Source: JAOADN01 sp046155885 (GTDB lineage: Bacteria; Pseudomonadota; Alphaproteobacteria; Rhodobacterales; Rhodobacteraceae). From it: 63,018 bases of DNA. The stretch is from the NCBI GenBank assembly GCA_046155885.1, contig JBJXFU010000044.1:1-63018 (forward strand), given 5' to 3'. A model generated the notes under the pieces. That model saw only the letters and a list, made by a program, of their open reading frames with translations, did no database searches and was not told the DNA's origin. Each line of letters opens with the position of its first letter. Within the stretch, counting starts at the first letter, position 1. The translations under genes and the position numbers were made by a program. Below, piece after piece: positions 42,255 to 51,200 of the stretch.

Positions 42255-42411
42255 AAGAGTCGGGCCTGGCTGGCCGAGGGTGGTCCTTCGGGGCCGCGCT
42301 CTGTCCGTCGGAGAGGTGACGCCGGCATTGACCTGGGGATAGGTGATGCCCAGAACAACCGGGTGGGGCGGTGTGCGCAGTGCCGTCGCAGCCCGAGAGG
42401 GAGGAATACAG

Positions 42412-43464
42412 ATGGAATACCGGCAGCTCGGCCGATCCGGCCTGAAGGTTTCGACGATCACCATGGGCACGATGACTTTCGGCGGGGTCGGCTGGGCCAA
42501 GATGACGGGCGATCTCGGGGTCTCCGACGCGCGCCGCCTTGTCGACATCTGCCTGGACGCCGGGGTGAACATGGTCGACACCGCCGACGCCTACTCGGCT
42601 GGTGTCTGCGAGGAAATCCTCGGCGAGATCATCGGGGGGCCCCGCAAGAAGGGCGTTCTGATCGCCACCAAGGCACGGTTTCCTATGGGTGAGGGTCCGA
42701 ACGACCGGGGTCTTTCGCGCCAGCACCTGATCGCCGCCTGCGAGGCGAGCCTGAGGCGGATGAAGACGGATGTGATCGACCTGTATCAGGTCCACGAGTG
42801 GGACGGGATGACGCCGGTCGACGAGACGATGGAGGCGCTCGACACGATGGTGCGGCAGGGCAAGGTCCGCTACATCGGCTGTTCGAACTATGCGGGCTGG
42901 CACATCATGAAGGCGTTGGGCGCGGCCGAGCACCGCAGGTCTCAGCGGTTCGTCAGCCAGCAGATCCACTACACCCTGGAAAGCCGGGATGCCGAGAACG
43001 AGCTGATTCCCATCAGCATCGACCAGGGCCTCGGCATTCTCGTCTGGAGTCCGCTTGCGGGGGGCCTGCTTTCGGGCAAGCACCGCCGCAACAAGGCGGC
43101 GCCGGAGGGGACGCGCCAGTTTGCTGGCTGGACGGAGCCGCCGATCCGCGACGAGGACAGGTTGTGGCGGATCGTCGAGGCCCTGGTCGGGGTGGCCGAG
43201 GCGCGCGATGTATCGGCGGCGCAGGTGGCGCTGGCCTGGCTTCTGGGCCGCAAGGGCGTGACCTCGGTGATCATCGGGGGCCGGACCGAGGCGCAGTTCC
43301 GCGACAACCTGGCCGCAGCCGGGCTGAAGCTGACGGCGGAGGAGCGGGCAAAGCTGGACAAGGTCAGCCAGCCGTGGCTGCAGTATCCCTACTGGCACCA
43401 GAAGAACTCCGCCTCCGACCGGCTGGGCGAGGCCGACCTGAGCCTGATCGCGCCGTACCTCTGA
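42412..43464 (+). CDS. aldo/keto reductase
   Basis: NADP-dependent aldo/keto reductase of 350 aa, close to the YajO/Gpr-like group. MEYRQLGRSGLKVSTITMGTMTFGG is the standard start. The catalytic tetrad is visible: Asp and Tyr in VDTADAYSAG, Lys in IATKARF and His in YQVHEWD. C-terminal cofactor residues lie in SVIIGGRTEAQFRDNL. A strong AGGGAGGA precedes the ATG. There is a 157-bp gap after the ketopantoate-reductase-like gene, so it may have its own promoter; no copy of the cluster B operator is seen there. Confidence 0.93.
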   Translation: MEYRQLGRSGLKVSTITMGTMTFGGVGWAKMTGDLGVSDARRLVDICLDAGVNMVDTADAYSAGVCEEILGEIIGGPRKKGVLIATKARFPMGEGPNDRGLSRQHLIAACEASLRRMKTDVIDLYQVHEWDGMTPVDETMEALDTMVRQGKVRYIGCSNYAGWHIMKALGAAEHRRSQRFVSQQIHYTLESRDAENELIPISIDQGLGILVWSPLAGGLLSGKHRRNKAAPEGTRQFAGWTEPPIRDEDRLWRIVEALVGVAEARDVSAAQVALAWLLGRKGVTSVIIGGRTEAQFRDNLAAAGLKLTAEERAKLDKVSQPWLQYPYWHQKNSASDRLGEADLSLIAPYL

Positions 43465-43495
43465 CCGGCCCGCCACGGCCCGCCACGGCCCGCCC

Positions 43496-43517
43496 CCGTG
43501 CCGCCGGTCCGGCACGG
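43496..43517 (+). terminator. hairpin after the aldo/keto reductase
   Basis: Arms CCGTGCCG (43496-43503) and CGGCACGG (43510-43517) with a 6-nt loop, 32 bp after the reductase stop and before tRNA-Gly. It is preceded by three tandem CGGCCCGCCA-like units. No T-run; a factor-dependent or weak terminator is plausible. Confidence 0.45.
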
Positions 43518-43573
43518 CGGCGCCGGCCGGCCGACTTGACGGAAGCGGGCCGATGGCATACCTGCGCGGGACT

Positions 43574-43647
43574 GCGGGCGTTGTGTAGTGGTAAGACCTT
43601 AGCCTTCCAAGCTAAAGACGCGGGTTCGATTCCCGCCGCCCGCTCCA
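43574..43647 (+). tRNA. tRNA-Gly(TCC)
   Basis: Complete cloverleaf with 7-bp acceptor GCGGGCG/CGCCCGC, D-arm containing GTAGTGGTA, anticodon stem TTAGC/GCTAA with loop CTTCCAA giving anticodon TCC, and T-arm CGGGTTCGATTCCCG. T is the discriminator and CCA is encoded (43645-43647). Confidence 0.96.
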
Positions 43648-43808
43648 GCCGCCTTTGCTTCGACCCGCCTGCGCACGCCAACGGCGCCGGTCCGGCCGCC
43701 GCCCGTGCGGCGAACCGGGCGTGGTGGCTTGTCCGGCAGGGCCACGTCGCCTAATCCGGGCGGCGGGGTGCGCGCGGTGCTCCGGACGGGCCAGGAGTTT
43801 CGGAAGCC

Positions 43809-45500
43809 GTGGAAAAGCTGGAACCACGCGGCTGGCTTGCTGCCACCGACAAGGCGATAAGGGCCTGGGCGGGAGGCCCCCGGGCGGTGGTCGCGGCCGT
43901 TCTTGCGGCCGTTTCGGTCGCGCTGTTCCTGCCGGGGTTCACCAGCCTGCCCCCGGTAGACCGGGACGAGGCGTCCTTTGCCCAGTCCTCGCGGCAGATG
44001 GCGGAGAGCGGCGACCTGGTCGACATCCGCCTGCACGACGCGCCGCGCCACAAGAAGCCTGTCGGCATCTACTGGATGCAGGCGCTTGCCGTGGCGGCGA
44101 CGGGCGGTGAGGGCGCGGCGAACATCGTCACCTACCGCGCCGTATCGCTTCTCGGAGCGGTCGCCGCCGTGCTCCTGACGCTGCGGATCGGCACGACCCT
44201 TGCCGGGGCCGAGGCGGGCGCCTTCGCGGGTCTTCTGATGGCCGGGACCTTCCTGCTCGGGGCCGAGGCGCGGCTGGCCAAGACCGACGCGGTGCTGCTG
44301 GCGACGGTGCTGGCCATGATGGCGCCGGCGGCCCGGGTCTGGATGGGCGAGGGCCTTGGGCGCGGGGCGGCCTTGGGTTTCTGGGCGGCGCTTGGTCTTT
44401 CGATCCTGATCAAGGGGCCGATCGGGCCGATGGTGGTGGGTCTTGCGCTCGCCGGGCTCGCCCTGCAGCGGCGGGGCGCGGGATGGCTGCGGCCGATCTG
44501 GTCGCCAGCGGGACTGGGCCTGGCGTTGGCGATCGTTCTGCCCTGGTATCTGGCGATCACGTTCCGCACCGGATGGGAGTTCTGGGGAGCCTCGCTGGGG
44601 CGCGATCTGATCGGCAAGGTGGCCGAGGGTCAGGAGAGCCACGGCGCGCCGCCGGGCAGTTACCTGGCCGCGTTCTGGCTGACCTTCTGGCCCGCCGCGC
44701 TGCCCTTCGCTCTGGCGCTTCCGGCGATCGCCGGGGCGCGCAAGACCGCAGCCTTCGGCTTCTGTCTGGCCTGGGCCCTGCCGACCTGGCTGATCTTCGA
44801 GGCGGTCGCGACGAAGCTCGTGCACTATGTGCTGCCGGTCTATCCGGCGCTGGCGATCCTTGCGGCGGTCGGCTGGGCCGCGACGGCCGAACCGCTGGGC
44901 CGGGTGTGGCGGCGGATCGCGGGCGCGCTGCTTCTGGTGCCGCCGGTCGGCGCGGTGGCCGCGATGGGCATCGCCTCGGTCGCCTATGGCGGGCCGTTTC
45001 CGGTGTTTTCGATCCTGTCGCTTGTCCTGCTCGGGGGAGTCTCGGCCCTTTTCTGGCGCGCGGGCCGGTCGGGTGCCGGGGCGGCGGCGCTGGTCCTGAC
45101 CCTGCCGCTTGCCTTCGCGCTTTCGCTGGGCCTTTACCCGACGCTGGCCCGGGTGCCGGCGCTCTGGCCCTCGGCCGGGCTGCGGGACGCGCTGTCCCCG
45201 GCGCTGGCGCGGCTTTCGCCCTGCGGGGCGCCGGTTGTGATCCTGTCGGGCTACTCGGAACCCTCGGCGGTCTTCATGCTGGGCCGCGATGTGATTTTTG
45301 CGCCCGGTGCGGAGGCGGCCGAGCGGGCGGCGGCGGCACCCTGTGCGGTCGTCATTGTCGAGGCGCGCCAGGCGGCGGAGTTCGACGCGCGCGCTAAAAT
45401 CCTGGGGGTGGGGTTCGAAGGGGCGGGGAAGGTCGAGGGCACCAATCTCGGCTCGGGCCGGGCGCTTCAGTTCCGGATTCTTCTGAGAAAGGCCGAATAG
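43809..45500 (+). CDS. GT39/ArnT-like membrane glycosyltransferase
   Basis: 563-aa integral membrane glycosyltransferase with about 11-12 hydrophobic helices. The first periplasmic loop carries the family acid motif PPVDRDEASFAQSSRQM, followed by HKKPVGIYWMQA, as in ArnT/PMT enzymes that use polyprenyl-phosphate-sugar donors. The C-terminal 100 residues form a small soluble domain. The start is GTG at 43809, the first codon giving the short cytoplasmic N-terminus. It ends overlapping the opposite-strand PAP2 gene by 34 nt, an unusual tail-to-tail arrangement. Probably modifies lipid A or a surface glycan. Confidence 0.88.
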   Translation: MEKLEPRGWLAATDKAIRAWAGGPRAVVAAVLAAVSVALFLPGFTSLPPVDRDEASFAQSSRQMAESGDLVDIRLHDAPRHKKPVGIYWMQALAVAATGGEGAANIVTYRAVSLLGAVAAVLLTLRIGTTLAGAEAGAFAGLLMAGTFLLGAEARLAKTDAVLLATVLAMMAPAARVWMGEGLGRGAALGFWAALGLSILIKGPIGPMVVGLALAGLALQRRGAGWLRPIWSPAGLGLALAIVLPWYLAITFRTGWEFWGASLGRDLIGKVAEGQESHGAPPGSYLAAFWLTFWPAALPFALALPAIAGARKTAAFGFCLAWALPTWLIFEAVATKLVHYVLPVYPALAILAAVGWAATAEPLGRVWRRIAGALLLVPPVGAVAAMGIASVAYGGPFPVFSILSLVLLGGVSALFWRAGRSGAGAAALVLTLPLAFALSLGLYPTLARVPALWPSAGLRDALSPALARLSPCGAPVVILSGYSEPSAVFMLGRDVIFAPGAEAAERAAAAPCAVVIVEARQAAEFDARAKILGVGFEGAGKVEGTNLGSGRALQFRILLRKAE

Positions 45501-46078
45501 CCGCGCGCCGCCCGCGAAAGCGCGTTCGCGCAGGTCCGGGCCGCGGTGCGCCAGATCGCCACCAGCGCCGATCGGACGGTGTCGCGCGCCCGCGACGGGC
45601 GGCGGAGCGCGCGGTCCCAGGCCCAGCCGATCAGCGCGCCGATCAGCACCTGCCAGATGTCATGCGCCCCCGCCCCGATCCGCGAGGCGCCGGTGAACCC
45701 GGCCGCGACCAGCACGGCGCCCTGCGCCAGCGGGCTGCCCCTGAGGCAGTCGTGGACCAGCGCGCTCGCCCCCAGCACAGCGGTCGAAGTGTGAGCCGAG
45801 GGCATGCCCCGGTAGCCGCCGTTGGGGCGTTCGTTGATGGCAGTCTGGCCAAGGCCGCCCTTCAGGCCGTGCACGGTCAGGAACATGCCGGCATAGCGCA
45901 GGGCGAATTCGCCCGCGCCGCCTGTCACCGCCGAGCAGCCGAGCGCCAGCAGGGGCAGCGCGACCTGGAGACGGTCGCCGTAGCGTTCGGGGTTCGGCCG
46001 GACGGTGGCGAGGGCCAGGGCGAGAATGGCCAGGACGACCACCGCCCTCGGGGAAGCGAGGCGCGGCAGGTTCAGCAT
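45467..46078 (-). CDS. PAP2-type phosphatase family protein
   Basis: 203-aa membrane protein of the type 2 phosphatidic acid phosphatase family with about five to six helices. Motif 1 is KGGLGQTAINERPNGG and motif 2 MPSAHTS. Motif 3 SRIGAGAHDIWQVLIG keeps Ser-Arg and the nucleophilic His, but the Asp normally four residues later is displaced. It may dephosphorylate a polyprenyl or lipid phosphate, which would fit the neighbouring GT39 enzyme. ATG 46078 is preferred over the long upstream extension, which is hydrophilic and low in homology. Its stop lies inside the 3' end of the glycosyltransferase gene. Confidence 0.82.
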   Translation of the reverse strand: MLNLPRLASPRAVVVLAILALALATVRPNPERYGDRLQVALPLLALGCSAVTGGAGEFALRYAGMFLTVHGLKGGLGQTAINERPNGGYRGMPSAHTSTAVLGASALVHDCLRGSPLAQGAVLVAAGFTGASRIGAGAHDIWQVLIGALIGWAWDRALRRPSRARDTVRSALVAIWRTAARTCANALSRAARGYSAFLRRIRN

Positions 46079-46296
46079 CGCGGGCGGCGGACGTGGAACA
46101 TGCCGGGACCCTAGACGCCAGGCCGGCCCCCGGCAACCGCGCGGGCTGCCGGCTGTCCCGCATGGCGGCCATCCGGGGTCCGCCCCGGGCAGCGCGCATC
46201 GGCCCCAAGGCCCGGCCACATTGACGCACGCGGACTGCGCGGCTTGCCCTGCCTGCCGCTTTCGTCCTACATCCGGCCGATCCGCAGCGAGGCCCC

Positions 46297-48147
46297 ATGC
46301 CGCAGAGTGCTCAAGTTTCCCCGCCGCCCGCCGCCCCTGACCCGACCCGGGCCCCGGTGGCGCCCGCCGCAGGGGTAACCGATGCCGACCGCGCGGCGTC
46401 GCGCAGGGTGGGCGCGCTGGCCAGTCTGTGGCCGTTCCTCTGGCCCTACCGGGGTCTTGTCGCCCTTGCCGGGCTGGCGCTGGTGGTCACCGCCGGGGTC
46501 AGCCTGGCGTTGCCGCTGGCGGTCAGGCGGGTGATCGACGGTTTCCGCGACGGGTCCAACCTGCTCGACAGCTATTTCGCGGCGGCGCTTGCCATCGCCG
46601 CCGTGCTCTCGGTCGGGACGGGCCTGCGCTATTACCTTGTCACCCGGCTGGGCGAGCGGGTGGTGGCCGACATCCGCCGTGCCGTCTTCGACCGGGTGAT
46701 CGGCATGTCGCCGGCTTTCTTCGAGAAGGTGCTGACCGGCGAGGTGCTGAGCCGCATCACCACCGACACCACGCTGGTCCTGTCGGTGATCGGGTCTTCG
46801 GTTTCGGTGGCGCTGCGCAACCTGCTGATTTTGGCGGGCGGGCTGGCGCTTCTGATGCTGACGTCGTGGAAGCTCACGGCGCTGGTCCTGCTGATCGTGC
46901 CCGCCGTGATCGTGCCCATCGTGGTGCTGGGCCGACGGCTGCGCAAACTCTCGCGCGAGAACCAGGACTGGATCGCGGCATCGTCCGGGAATGCCTCCGA
47001 AACGCTGCTGTCGGTGCAGACGGTGCAGGCCTTCACCCACGAAACCGAAAGCCGCCGGGCGTTCGGCGAGATGACGGAGAGGTCCTATGCCTCGGCGCTG
47101 ACCCGGATCGGAACCCGGTCGGTGATGACGATGATCGTGATTTTCCTGGTCTTTTCCGGGGTGGTGGGGGTGCTCTGGATCGGTGCGCATGACGTGCGGT
47201 CGGGGACGATGAGCCCCGGCGAGCTGGTGCAGTTCGTGATCTATGCGGTGATGGTGGCCGGAGCGGTTGGCGCGCTGTCGGAAATCTGGGGCGAGATGCA
47301 GCGTGCGGCAGGCGCGACCGAGCGGCTGACCGAGCTTCTGGCCGCTGACGATGCGGTCCGCGATCCGGCCCGCCCGAGGCCGCTGCCGCGTCCGGCGAGG
47401 GGGGCCATCGCCTTCGAGGGCGTGTCGTTCCGCTATCCTTCGCGGCCGGGTGTCGCGGCGCTTGAAGGGCTGAATCTGGCGGTGCGGCCGGGCGAGACGG
47501 TGGCGCTGGTCGGGCCTTCGGGCGCCGGCAAGACGACGGCGATCCAGCTGATCCAGCGTTTCTGGGACCCGGATGCGGGGCGGGTGACGCTGGACGGCAT
47601 CGACTTGCGCGAGATGGCGCGCGATGACTTCCGACGGGCCATCGCGATGGTGCCGCAGGACCCGGCGATCTTTGCCGCGAGCGCGCGCGAGAACATCCGC
47701 TTCGGGCGGCCGGAGGCGAGCGATGCCGAGGTCGAGGAGGCTGCGAAAGCTGCCGCAGCGCACGGGTTTCTGTCAGCCTTGCCAGAGGGTTACGACACGT
47801 TCGTGGGCGAGCGCGGGGTGATGCTTTCGGGCGGCCAGAAGCAGCGCATCGCCATCGCCCGCGCCATTCTGCGCGATGCGCCGGTGATGCTTTTGGACGA
47901 GGCGACGAGCGCGCTCGACGCCGAGAGTGAGCGGGCGGTGCAGGCGGCGGTGGAGCGGCTGTCCGAGGGACGCACGACGCTGATCGTGGCGCATCGCCTC
48001 GCGACGGTGAAGAAGGCCGACCGGATCGTGGTGCTCGACGCGGGCCGGATCGTCGCCGAAGGCAGGCACGACGAGCTGGTCGCGGCGGGCGGGCTTTATG
48101 CGCGGCTGGCGCGGCTGCAGTTCACCGAAGGGATGGCGGCGGAGTAG
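46297..48147 (+). CDS. ABC exporter, ABCB/MsbA-like half transporter
   Basis: 616-aa half-size ABC transporter: an N-terminal six-helix membrane domain (about residues 45-340) fused to one ATPase (about 365-605). Walker A is VGPSGAGKTT, the Q-loop AMVPQDPAIF, signature LSGGQKQRIAIARAIL, Walker B VMLLDEATSALD and the switch VAHRLATV, all intact. It should work as a homodimer exporting lipids or small molecules. The Ala/Pro-rich first 40 residues are likely disordered. Runs toward valS; a double hairpin separates their 3' ends. Confidence 0.94.
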   Translation: MPQSAQVSPPPAAPDPTRAPVAPAAGVTDADRAASRRVGALASLWPFLWPYRGLVALAGLALVVTAGVSLALPLAVRRVIDGFRDGSNLLDSYFAAALAIAAVLSVGTGLRYYLVTRLGERVVADIRRAVFDRVIGMSPAFFEKVLTGEVLSRITTDTTLVLSVIGSSVSVALRNLLILAGGLALLMLTSWKLTALVLLIVPAVIVPIVVLGRRLRKLSRENQDWIAASSGNASETLLSVQTVQAFTHETESRRAFGEMTERSYASALTRIGTRSVMTMIVIFLVFSGVVGVLWIGAHDVRSGTMSPGELVQFVIYAVMVAGAVGALSEIWGEMQRAAGATERLTELLAADDAVRDPARPRPLPRPARGAIAFEGVSFRYPSRPGVAALEGLNLAVRPGETVALVGPSGAGKTTAIQLIQRFWDPDAGRVTLDGIDLREMARDDFRRAIAMVPQDPAIFAASARENIRFGRPEASDAEVEEAAKAAAAHGFLSALPEGYDTFVGERGVMLSGGQKQRIAIARAILRDAPVMLLDEATSALDAESERAVQAAVERLSEGRTTLIVAHRLATVKKADRIVVLDAGRIVAEGRHDELVAAGGLYARLARLQFTEGMAAE

Positions 48148-48152
48148 GAAAA

Positions 48153-48185
48153 GGGGGGCTCTGCCCCCCATCGCCTTTGGGCGAT
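48153..48185. terminator. double hairpin between the ABC exporter and valS
   Basis: Two adjacent stems: GGGGGGC-TCT-GCCCCCC (48153-48169) and ATCGCC-TTTG-GGCGAT (48170-48185), followed by CCCCCCGGGATATTTGAG. This pattern (a GC hairpin made of GGCTCTGCC, then CCCCGGGATATTT) is one I associate with 3' ends in Rhodobacterales genomes. It lies between convergent stops and likely works in both directions. Confidence 0.65.
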
Positions 48186-48274
48186 TCCCCCCGGGATATT
48201 TGAGCCGAGCCGAAAGGGCAGGGCACAAGGATCGCGCCCGCACCTTTACAGCGCGTGAACGATGAGGGCTGCGC

Positions 48275-51200
48275 TCACCCGGCCCCGGCCAGCCGCGCCA
48301 GGGCGGCGCGGAGTTTGGCGGCTTCCGCTTCGGCCTGGGCGAGCTGTTCGCGGGTGTCCTCGACCACCTCCTCGGGGGCGGAGGCGACGAACCTGGGGTT
48401 GCTCAGGCGGCCCCCAAGCCCCGCAATGTCCTTGTCGAGCTTCTCCAACGTCTTGGAAAGGCGCGCTTTTTCGGCGGCGATGTCGATGACGCCGGCGAGC
48501 GGCAGGGCGAAGAGGCCGCCCTCGACCGGGATCGTGAGGGAGCCTTTCGCGGCGGGGCCCTCGGCGATGCCGTCGATGCGGGCGAGGCGGTCGATGATGG
48601 TGCGGTTGCGGGAAAGCGCGGTCTGGCCTGCCTCGTCGAGCGAGACCTGGACGAGGGGGAGCTTCAGGCCCACCGGGACCCGCATCTGGGCGCGGGCGGA
48701 GCGGATTTCCTCGATCAGGGCGATCACCCAGGTGAGTTCTCGGTCGGCAGGTTCGTCAATGATTTCAGCGCCGTAGTCGGGCCAGTCGGCGTGGACGAGG
48801 AGCTTGTCGCGCCGGCCCGTCGCGCCCCAGAGATCTTCGGTCAGGAAGGGCATGAAAGGGTGCAGAAGGATCAGGCACTGGTCCAGCACGAAGCTCATCG
48901 TTTCGCGGGTTTCCCGAGCGATTTCAGGGGTTTCCGGGGCAAAGAGCGGCTTGGCGAACTCCACGTACCAGTCGCAGACGCGGCCCCAGACGAAGGCGTA
49001 AAGGGCGTTCGCGGCGTCGTTGAAGCGGAAGGCGTCGAGCGCCTCGTCCACCGCGGCGCGGGTGCGGGCGACCTCGCCGATGATCCAGCGGTTGACCGTA
49101 TTTTTCGCGTCGTTTTCCCGTAGTACATCCGTAGTACTTGCGTAGCTACGCGCGTAGCTACGGCCCGTTTGCGCAACTGCGTCGAACACCCCGTTCATCT
49201 CGGCGAAGCGGAAGGCGTTCCAGATCTTCGTGGTGAAGTTCCGGTAGCCGGCGATGCGGTCTTTCGACAGCTTCAGGTCGCGCCCCATCGCGGCCATCGC
49301 GGCCAGCGTGAAGCGCACCGCGTCGGCGCCGAATTCGTCGATGAGGTCGAGCGGGTCGAGGACGTTGCCGAGCGACTTCGACATCTTCTTGCCCTTCTCG
49401 TCGCGGACGAGGGCATGGACATAGACGGTTCTGAAGGGAATCCGCCGTTCAATGGGCAGCGACGAATCGAGGACGGCGAGCTGCATCATCATCATCCGGG
49501 CGACCCAGAAGAAGATGATGTCGAAGCCGGTGACGAGGACGGAGGTCGGGTAGTAGCGTTTCAGTTCGGGTGTGTCGGCGGGCCAGCCGAGGGTGCCGAT
49601 GGGCCAGAGGCCGGAGGAGAACCAGGTGTCGAGGACATCGGGGTCGCGCCAGACGGGATAGACGAGGTGCGTCGGGTCCTGGGCGACCGCGTAGTCGGCC
49701 AGCGACCTTGCGAGGGTGTCGATCGCCGCCGCCTTGTCGGCAACCTCGGCCACGCGGGAGACGTGGAGCGGATGGGGCAGGCCCGCGAGGTCGTCGCGGA
49801 AGGCTTCGGCAACGGCGGCGGCGCTTTCGGCGCAGTGGTGCCGGTCGCCCTGGCCCAAAAAATCGGTCTCGGCCAGGAGGCGCATCAGTTCGACCTCGTC
49901 GAGCGCCTCGTCGCCTTCGTCATCGGTGAAGGCGACCGCATGCAGGTCGAGCCCGTACCAGACCGGGATCTGGTGGCCCCACCAGAGCTGGCGGCTGATG
50001 CACCAGGGTTCGATGTTCTCGAGCCAGTGGAAGTAGGTCTTTTCGTGCTGTTCGGGCAGGATGCGGGTGTGGCCCTGGCGCACCGCGTCGAGGGCGGGGC
50101 CGACGATCTTGGCGGTGTCCACGAACCACTGGTCGGTCAGCATGGGTTCGACTACGGTCTTGGACCGGTCGCCGAAGGGCTGCATGATCTTCTTGGCTTC
50201 GATGAGGGGGACCATCTCGACCCCGTCCCGGGCTTGACCCGGGACCTCTTCGCCCGGCGTCGCGTCCGGGTCGGAGAGGGGCCCCGGATCAAGTCCGGGG
50301 CGGGGTTGGGGTTTGGCCGCCGGTTTGCCCAGGCGCGGATCGTCCGCCCGCGTCGTCACGGCCAGCCCCTCGGCCACGATCCCCTCGACGACGCGCTTGC
50401 GCGCCTCGTAGCGGTCGAGGCCGCGCAGGTCGTCGGGGACGAGGTTGAGCGCGTCGATCTCGGCCTCGGACGGCTCGAAGGGCTGTTCGGCGAAGCCCGC
50501 CGGAACGTAGCCCTTTTTCACCAGCCAGGCCCGCGACAGGGCCTGCGCCTGTGCCGCCGCCTCGGCGTAGGGCGCGCCGTCGTCGCGCATCCGGGCCCTG
50601 GTATCCATCAGCCGGTACTTCGGGATGCCGTTCCGTTCGGCCACGCCGTAGTCGTTGAAGTCATGCGCGCCGGTGATCTTGACCGCGCCTGACCCGAAAT
50701 TCGGGTCGGGATAGTCGTCGGTGATGATCGGGATCAGCCGGCGGTGTTCCTTCGGCCCCACGGGAATTTCGCAGAGTTTGCCAACGATTGGCGCGTAACG
50801 TTCATCTGACGGATGAACTGCCACAGCACCGTCGCCGAGCATGGTTTCGGGGCGCGTGGTGGCGATGGAGATATAGTCGCGGAGCTCGCGCAGGGTGACG
50901 TTTCCGCCTTCGTCCTTCTCGACATATTGGTAGGTCTGGCCCCCGGCGAGCGGGTATTTGAAGTGCCACATGAAGCCGTCCACCTCGGTCTGTTCGACTT
51001 CGAGGTCGGATATCGCGGTTTCGAAATGCGGGTCCCAGTTGACGAGGCGTTTGCCCCGGTAAATGTGGCCTTTGTGATAGAGATCGACGAAGACCCTGAT
51101 CACTGCGTCGTGGAAGTTGCCTTCTTCGCCCGGGGGCGCGCCGGGGGCGCCGGACATGGTGAAGGCCTCGCGGCCCCAGTCGCAGGAGGCGCCGAGGCGC

